From positions 7,579 through 71,578 of the forward strand of contig NZ_BAABJQ010000040.1 in NCBI RefSeq assembly GCF_039543385.1: a DNA stretch of 64,000 bases, in the 5' to 3' direction. A program made the position numbers and the translations under genes. Shown in pieces: positions 59,710 through 64,000 of this stretch (the stretch's first letter is position 1; each line of letters begins with the position of its first letter). This DNA comes from Rugosimonospora acidiphila. Lineage in GTDB: Bacteria; Actinomycetota; Actinomycetes; Mycobacteriales; Micromonosporaceae. The notes below the pieces were generated by a model. The model saw nothing but the letters and a program-made list of their open reading frames with translations. It did not search any database and was not told the DNA's origin.

Positions 59710-61158
59710 ATGAACCCCAGCGACATCAACATCGAGTCCGAGGAACGGGTCGAACTGCTCAGCGTCGGCGTCGACATCGGGTCGGCGACCTCGCACCTGG
59801 TCTTCTCGAAGATCACGGTGGAGAAGGTCGGCACCCGCTACGTGACGGTCGGCCGCGACGCGCTGTACGAGTCGCCCATCATCCTCACCCCGTACGACGG
59901 GCCGGACCTCATCGATCCGGCCGCGCTGTCGGCGTACGTCGACGCCCAGTTCGCCGCGGCGGGCCTGCGCCGCGACGAGGTGGACACCGGCGCGCTCATC
60001 CTCACCGGCGTCGCGCTGGACCGGGCCAACTCCCGCACCATCGGTGAGGTGTTCGCCCGCGAGGCGGGCAAGATGGTGGCGGTCAGCGCCGGCGACAACA
60101 TGGAGTGCGTGCTCGCGGCGAAGGGCTCGGGGGCGCTGGAGCGCAGCGAGACCACCGACGGCGACCTGCTGCACATCGACATCGGCGGCGGCACCGCCAA
60201 GATGGTGCTGTGCCGGGGCGGCAAACCGCTGGCCCACCTCGCGGTGGACGTCGGCGCGCGACTGGTGGTCAGCGGCGACGACGGGGTGGTGGTGCGCCTG
60301 GAGGAGGCCGGCGGCAGGGCCGGCCGCGCCCTGGGCATCGACCTGGCGGTCGGCGCGCGGGTGGCGGAGGTGGACCGGACGCGGATCGCCGAGTATCTGG
60401 TCGACGAGCTGTTCGGCGCGGCCCGGATCACCGGCGACGGGTCCTCGGCGCTGCTGCGCGGCCAGCCGCTCCCGGAGTTCACCCCCTCGGCCGTGTCGTT
60501 CTCCGGCGGCGTCTCCGAGTACGTCTACGGGCGGCAGGAGCAGACCTTCGGCGACCTGGGACCGTTGCTCGCCCGGGCCATCCGCGACCGGTTGGCCGAC
60601 GGCGACCTGGCGCTGGTCGAAAACGTCAACGCGGGAATCCGTGCCACGGTGCTGGGCGCGTCGCAGTACACGGTGCAGCTGTCCGGCAGCACCATCTACG
60701 TGTCGGACCCGGACGGCCTGCCGGTGCGCAACGTGCAGGTGGTGACGCCGCCGTTCGACCTGAGCGACCTGTCGGCGCAGGGGGTGGCCGAGGCGCTGCG
60801 CCGGTCCCTGGCGCAGTTCGACCTCATCGACACGAAGCAGCCGGTGGCGGTCTCCTACCTCTGGGACGGGCTGGCCACCTACGACCGCATCGACCAGTTC
60901 TGCCACGGGATCGCGATGGGCATCGCCGCGCGCACCCAGGACACCGACTCCGCGGTGGTGCTGGTCAGTGAGGACGACATCGGCCGGCTGATCGGCAGCC
61001 ACCTGGCGACCGAGCGGCTGGACGGACGGCCGGTGGTCTCGGTGGACTGCGTGGAGACCACCGACTTCGCATTCATCGACGTCGGCCGGCCGGTGACCGG
61101 TTCCGCGTCGGTACCGGTGGTCATCAAGAGCCTGGTCTTCCCCTCAACCTCCGGCTGA
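59710..61158 (+). CDS. EutA-family reactivating ATPase-like protein, copy 2
   Basis: 482 residues. Motifs: GVDIGSATSHLVFSK, VDTGALILTGVALDRANSR, HIDIGGGTAKMVLC, VSFSGGVSEYVYG, RATVLGASQYTVQLSGST and VPVVIKSLVFPS, as in EutA. It differs more from copies 1 and 3 than they do from each other (TAKM instead of TTK; YESPIILTP). ATG 59710 is preferred over GTG 59701 for spacing to GGCGGGTGG. Three bases separate it from copy 3, so the two might form a heterodimer. Confidence 0.8.
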   Translation: MNPSDINIESEERVELLSVGVDIGSATSHLVFSKITVEKVGTRYVTVGRDALYESPIILTPYDGPDLIDPAALSAYVDAQFAAAGLRRDEVDTGALILTGVALDRANSRTIGEVFAREAGKMVAVSAGDNMECVLAAKGSGALERSETTDGDLLHIDIGGGTAKMVLCRGGKPLAHLAVDVGARLVVSGDDGVVVRLEEAGGRAGRALGIDLAVGARVAEVDRTRIAEYLVDELFGAARITGDGSSALLRGQPLPEFTPSAVSFSGGVSEYVYGRQEQTFGDLGPLLARAIRDRLADGDLALVENVNAGIRATVLGASQYTVQLSGSTIYVSDPDGLPVRNVQVVTPPFDLSDLSAQGVAEALRRSLAQFDLIDTKQPVAVSYLWDGLATYDRIDQFCHGIAMGIAARTQDTDSAVVLVSEDDIGRLIGSHLATERLDGRPVVSVDCVETTDFAFIDVGRPVTGSASVPVVIKSLVFPSTSG

Positions 61159-61161
61159 GCC

Positions 61162-62670
61162 ATGGAGCGGCTGACTGAAATCGGCGACGGCGAGGCGGAC
61201 TCGCCGTACTACTGGCGCGACAACGTGGCCATCGTGTCGGTCGGGATCGACATCGGCTCGTCCACCTCCCACCTGAGCTTTTCCCGGCTCAAGCTCCGGC
61301 GGGAGCTGCTGGGGCTGTCGAGCCGGTTCGTGGTGGTCGAGCGGGTGTTGTTGTGGGCCTCGGACATCACGCTCACGCCGTACACGCGCGAGGGTGAGCT
61401 CATCGACGCCGCCGCGATCGGCGCGTTCGTCGCCGACTGCTACACGCACGCCGGGCTGGCGCGGACCGACGTCGACACCGGAGTGGTGATCCTGACCGGG
61501 CAGGCGCTCAAGCGGGAGAATTCCCGCGCCATCGCCGATGCCGTGTCCGCGCGGGCCGGCGACTTCGTCTGCGTCGCCGCCGGCGACCACTTCGAGGCGG
61601 TGCTGTCCGCGTACGGGTCGGGCGCGGTGGAGCTGTCGAAGCAGACCGGTGAAGGGGTGCTGTGCGTGGACATCGGCGGGGGTACCACCAAGTTCTCGCT
61701 CAGCCGCGCGGGTGAGGTCGTGCGCACCGGAATCCTGTCGGTCGGCGCGCGGCTGGTCTCCTGGGACGTGGAGCGCCGGGTGGTGACCGCGGTCGCCGGC
61801 GAGCTGGACGCGTGGTGGCCGGCGGCGCAGCGGCCCGTCGCCGGCAAGCCGATCGGCGCGGACCAGGAGCGGGCGCTGGCCGCCGCCGCGGTCGACGCGA
61901 TCCTGGCCGCCGCGACCGGGCGGGTCGGCACGCTGGACCCAGCCGTGGTCATCCCGGGCTCCGACTTCCGGGAGATGGACGCCGCCCGGCTGGTCACCTT
62001 CTCCGGTGGCGTGGCCGAGTACGTCTTCGACCGCCAGGACGGCGACTTCGGCGACCTGGGCCGGGCCATCGGGCAGCGGGTACGCCAGCGGCTGGGCGCG
62101 GCGCTGCCCGGGGCGCGCCTGGCCGTCACCGGCGGCGGCATCCGCGCCACGGTGGCCGGCGCCTCGCAGTACTCGGTGCAGGTCAGTGGCAACACCGTGT
62201 CGGCGTCCGCCGCGGTCGACCTCCCGCTGCGCAACGTCCCCGTGCTGCACCCGCGAATCCCGGTGCGGACCACGAGCCCCGGAGACGTGGCGGGGGCGGT
62301 CATGGCCGAGCTGGAGCTGCGCGACGGCGACGCGGCCGGCGCGGTGGCCCTGTCGCTGCGGATCGGCGACCTGCCGGCCTACCCGAGGCTGCGCGCGCTG
62401 GCCGAGGGGGTGGCCACCGGGCTGGACCGGTTCGGCCTGGCGGCCGGGGCGCCCGTCGTGGTGCTCACCGACAAGGACGTCGGCCGGTCGATCGGCCGGA
62501 TCCTGTTCGTCGAACTGGGGGTACGCCGACCGATCGTCTGCCTGGACAGCCTGGTGCTCGAGGAGCTGGACTTCGTCGACATCGGTCGGCAGCTGCTCCC
62601 CGCGGGTGTCTACCCCGTCGTGGTCAAGTCCCTGCTCTTCTCGCCGCGAGTGTCCACCGTCGCCGCCTGA
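61162..62670 (+). CDS. EutA-family reactivating ATPase-like protein, copy 3
   Basis: 502 residues with GIDIGSSTSHLSFSRLKLRRELLGLSSRF, VDTGVVILTGQALKRENSR, CVDIGGGTTKFSL, TFSGGVAEYVFD, RATVAGASQYSVQVSGNT and PVVVKSLLFSP. It is closest to copy 1 at 21795, and like it is followed by a type I bicupin. The ribosome-binding site is weak, pointing to coupling with copy 2. The nucleotide site is intact. Partner unknown. Confidence 0.8.
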   Translation: MERLTEIGDGEADSPYYWRDNVAIVSVGIDIGSSTSHLSFSRLKLRRELLGLSSRFVVVERVLLWASDITLTPYTREGELIDAAAIGAFVADCYTHAGLARTDVDTGVVILTGQALKRENSRAIADAVSARAGDFVCVAAGDHFEAVLSAYGSGAVELSKQTGEGVLCVDIGGGTTKFSLSRAGEVVRTGILSVGARLVSWDVERRVVTAVAGELDAWWPAAQRPVAGKPIGADQERALAAAAVDAILAAATGRVGTLDPAVVIPGSDFREMDAARLVTFSGGVAEYVFDRQDGDFGDLGRAIGQRVRQRLGAALPGARLAVTGGGIRATVAGASQYSVQVSGNTVSASAAVDLPLRNVPVLHPRIPVRTTSPGDVAGAVMAELELRDGDAAGAVALSLRIGDLPAYPRLRALAEGVATGLDRFGLAAGAPVVVLTDKDVGRSIGRILFVELGVRRPIVCLDSLVLEELDFVDIGRQLLPAGVYPVVVKSLLFSPRVSTVAA

Positions 62671-62711
62671 GGCCCGGTCAGTTCCGTCGCGGCCTGAGGC
62701 CCGGCCAGTTT
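62666..62711. repeat. 27-bp direct repeat across a stop codon
   Basis: CCTGAGGCCCGG starts at 62666 and again at 62693; the first copy includes the stop of EutA-like copy 3 (62668-62670). About 1.7 copies. Confidence 0.75.
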
Positions 62712-62728
62712 CGAGGATGTGATCAGTA

Positions 62729-63847
62729 GTGAGCACGACCAGCACCAACGAAGCCGTCCACACCCATGACCACGAGGACGACGACCTGCGGTTCGCGGTC
62801 GACCCATACCGCGACTGGGTCGAGGGGGAGGGCGTACCGCTGGCCGAGGGCTTCGCGGTGAACCTGATGGAGACTCCGGTGGCGCGGTGGGAGCGGTTCG
62901 GCGCCAACGGTTCGGTGGTCAACGTCGCGGGGCGCGGCGACCACCTCGACATGTGGCTGATCGAGGTGCCGCCGGCCAGTAACACCACGCCGGTACATCA
63001 CCTGTTCGAGACGGTGGTCTACGTCATCTCGGGCCACGGCAGCACGGTCATCGAGGCGGGTGGGCGCACGCACAGCTTCGAGTGGGGACCGCACAGCATG
63101 TTCGCGATCCCGATGAACGCCACCTACCGGTACTTCAACGGCACCGGCGACGAGCCCGCACGCCTGGCGATGACCACGCAGTTCCCGCTGGTGATGAACA
63201 TCTTCCGCAACGACGACTTCATCTTCGGCACCGGCTACGAGTTCACCGAGCGGTACGGCAGCGACGAGTCGTTCCAGGGCAAGGGCCGGATGGTGCACGA
63301 CAAGACCTCGGACCTGTACAAGGACTTCTGGGAGACCAACTTCGTGCCCGACCTCAGCGAGTTCAGCGAGCTGACCCCGCTGGAGTGGCGCGGCAAAAAG
63401 AGCAAGTCCATCCTGTTCCTGCTCGCCAATGGTGCGCTGCACGCGCACTGCTCCGAGATCCCGGTCGGCCGGTACAAGCTGGCGCACCGGCACGTCGGCG
63501 GCACGCACATCTACCCGGTCAACGGGCCGGGCTATTCGCTGCTGTGGTACGAGGGCGACAAGGAGCGCATCCGGGTCGACTGGGACCACGGCTGGTCGTA
63601 CTCGCCGCCGGACAACATGTACCACCAGCACTTCAACCTGGCCGGCATCCCGTCCCGGTACTTCGCCGTGAAGCTGGGCAGCCGCCGGTACCCGTTCAGT
63701 TCCCGGATGCGCGCGCAGTTCGAGGAGACGCCGACGTCGCTGAAGAACTCGCGGTACCAGATCAACGCTGAGCAGGAAGACCCGGCCATCAAGGAGCTCT
63801 ACATCGAGGAGCTGGCCAAGCGCGGCATGACCATGACGGCGGTCTGA
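62729..63847 (+). CDS. Bicupin protein, type I (copy E)
   Basis: 372 residues, close to copy A (shared YRDWVEGEGVPL, VVNVAGRGD, FEWGP, NFVPDL, SLLWYEGD, YSPPDNMYHQHFN). A His-rich start HTHDHEDDD is unique. First barrel: VHHLFETVVYVISGHG, but PMNATYRYFN with Tyr at the His position. Second barrel: AHRHVGGTH plus MYHQHFN, a full metal site. GTG 62729. It is the last gene of the operon. Confidence 0.75.
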   Translation: MSTTSTNEAVHTHDHEDDDLRFAVDPYRDWVEGEGVPLAEGFAVNLMETPVARWERFGANGSVVNVAGRGDHLDMWLIEVPPASNTTPVHHLFETVVYVISGHGSTVIEAGGRTHSFEWGPHSMFAIPMNATYRYFNGTGDEPARLAMTTQFPLVMNIFRNDDFIFGTGYEFTERYGSDESFQGKGRMVHDKTSDLYKDFWETNFVPDLSEFSELTPLEWRGKKSKSILFLLANGALHAHCSEIPVGRYKLAHRHVGGTHIYPVNGPGYSLLWYEGDKERIRVDWDHGWSYSPPDNMYHQHFNLAGIPSRYFAVKLGSRRYPFSSRMRAQFEETPTSLKNSRYQINAEQEDPAIKELYIEELAKRGMTMTAV

Positions 63848-63857
63848 CCGCACCTCT

Positions 63858-63895
63858 AGGGCCGCGGCCGGCGGGCACCAGCCGGCCGCGGCCCT
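63858..63895 (+). terminator. Strong terminator hairpin at the end of the 13-gene operon
   Basis: A perfect 15-bp stem (63858-63872 with 63881-63895), 8-base loop, 11 bases after the stop. The remaining bases to 64000 show no gene. Confidence 0.75.
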
Positions 63896-64000
63896 CCTTC
63901 ATGCCCGGCCGACGGCGCATCCCGCGCGGCCGGCATTTGTGCGTGTCCGGCCCTTCCTGCGCTCGTTCGCCCGGTCCGGCACCGGGAAACGGCGACGCCC

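Noticed and set aside
21795..62670. Ethanolamine utilisation locus
   Set aside because: Three EutA-like proteins were found, but no EutBC, EutD/E/G, microcompartment shell or cobalamin genes.
1..64000. Mobile elements, prophage or integrated island borders
   Set aside because: No transposase, integrase, phage gene, terminal inverted repeat or tRNA was found in either strand.

Overview
The window is GC-rich DNA (GTG starts are common, codons mostly end in G or C, and one gene looks leaderless), typical of an Actinomycetota chromosome; the genus cannot be fixed from this alone. The left edge cuts into a gene for a repeat-containing surface protein. After a tartrate-dehydrogenase-like gene, a DeoR-type regulator and an aldo/keto reductase, almost everything from about 5.1 kb to 63.9 kb reads as one large catabolic locus for an aromatic or polycarboxylic acid. 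No insertion sequence, integrase, tRNA, rRNA or CRISPR array was seen.

Layout. (1) 5.2-16.8 kb: an amidohydrolase, then a 12-gene operon: a 4,5-dihydroxyphthalate-decarboxylase-like protein, two Rieske oxygenase alpha subunits, an ABC importer (ATPase, permease, lipoprotein), two class II aldolase-fold proteins, a Gfo/Idh/MocA dehydrogenase, a zinc-ribbon protein and an arylmalonate-decarboxylase/maleate-isomerase-like protein. (2) 18.4-30.8 kb: two tripartite tricarboxylate transporters whose TctA and TctB subunits are fused, mixed with a EutA-like ATPase and three bicupin proteins. (3) 31.0-39.4 kb: a CoA-thioester cassette (crotonase, thiolase-fold protein plus DUF35 partner, ADP-forming acyl-CoA synthetase, double CaiB CoA-transferase) and an MFS transporter. 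(4) 39.7-49.6 kb: an orphan binding lipoprotein with a second AMDase-like enzyme, an FCD-type GntR regulator, a glycosyltransferase, an FAD-linked oxidase, an SDR, a second dihydroxyphthalate-decarboxylase-like protein, a ferredoxin reductase and an epimerase-fold protein. (5) 50.0-63.8 kb: a 13-gene operon with two RraA-fold aldolases, a ferredoxin, RidA, a LigB/DesZ-type ring-cleavage dioxygenase, HyuA/HyuB, a zinc alcohol dehydrogenase, two more EutA-like ATPases and two more bicupins, ending at a strong hairpin.

How it may work together (inference): the TctC/TctAB and ABC systems import an aromatic polycarboxylate; Rieske oxygenases fed by the ferredoxin and reductase, a Gfo/Idh dehydrogenase and dihydroxyphthalate-type decarboxylases convert it to a catechol-type acid; the LigB-type dioxygenase opens the ring; amidohydrolase-, RraA- and aldolase-fold enzymes take the product to central metabolites. 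The role of the repeated EutA-like/bicupin pairs is unknown, and they are the best candidate here for an undescribed system: three EutA-like ATPases with no adenosylcobalamin lyase in sight, next to five bicupin paralogues.

Regulation: a degenerate motif, about TRYAGCCTAYAG, recurs in 14 places, in front of every major transcription unit of the locus, often on the -10 region, and also in front of the only GntR gene. This points to a single regulon controlled by that GntR protein. Short tandem repeats sit at several gene junctions, two of them across stop codons.
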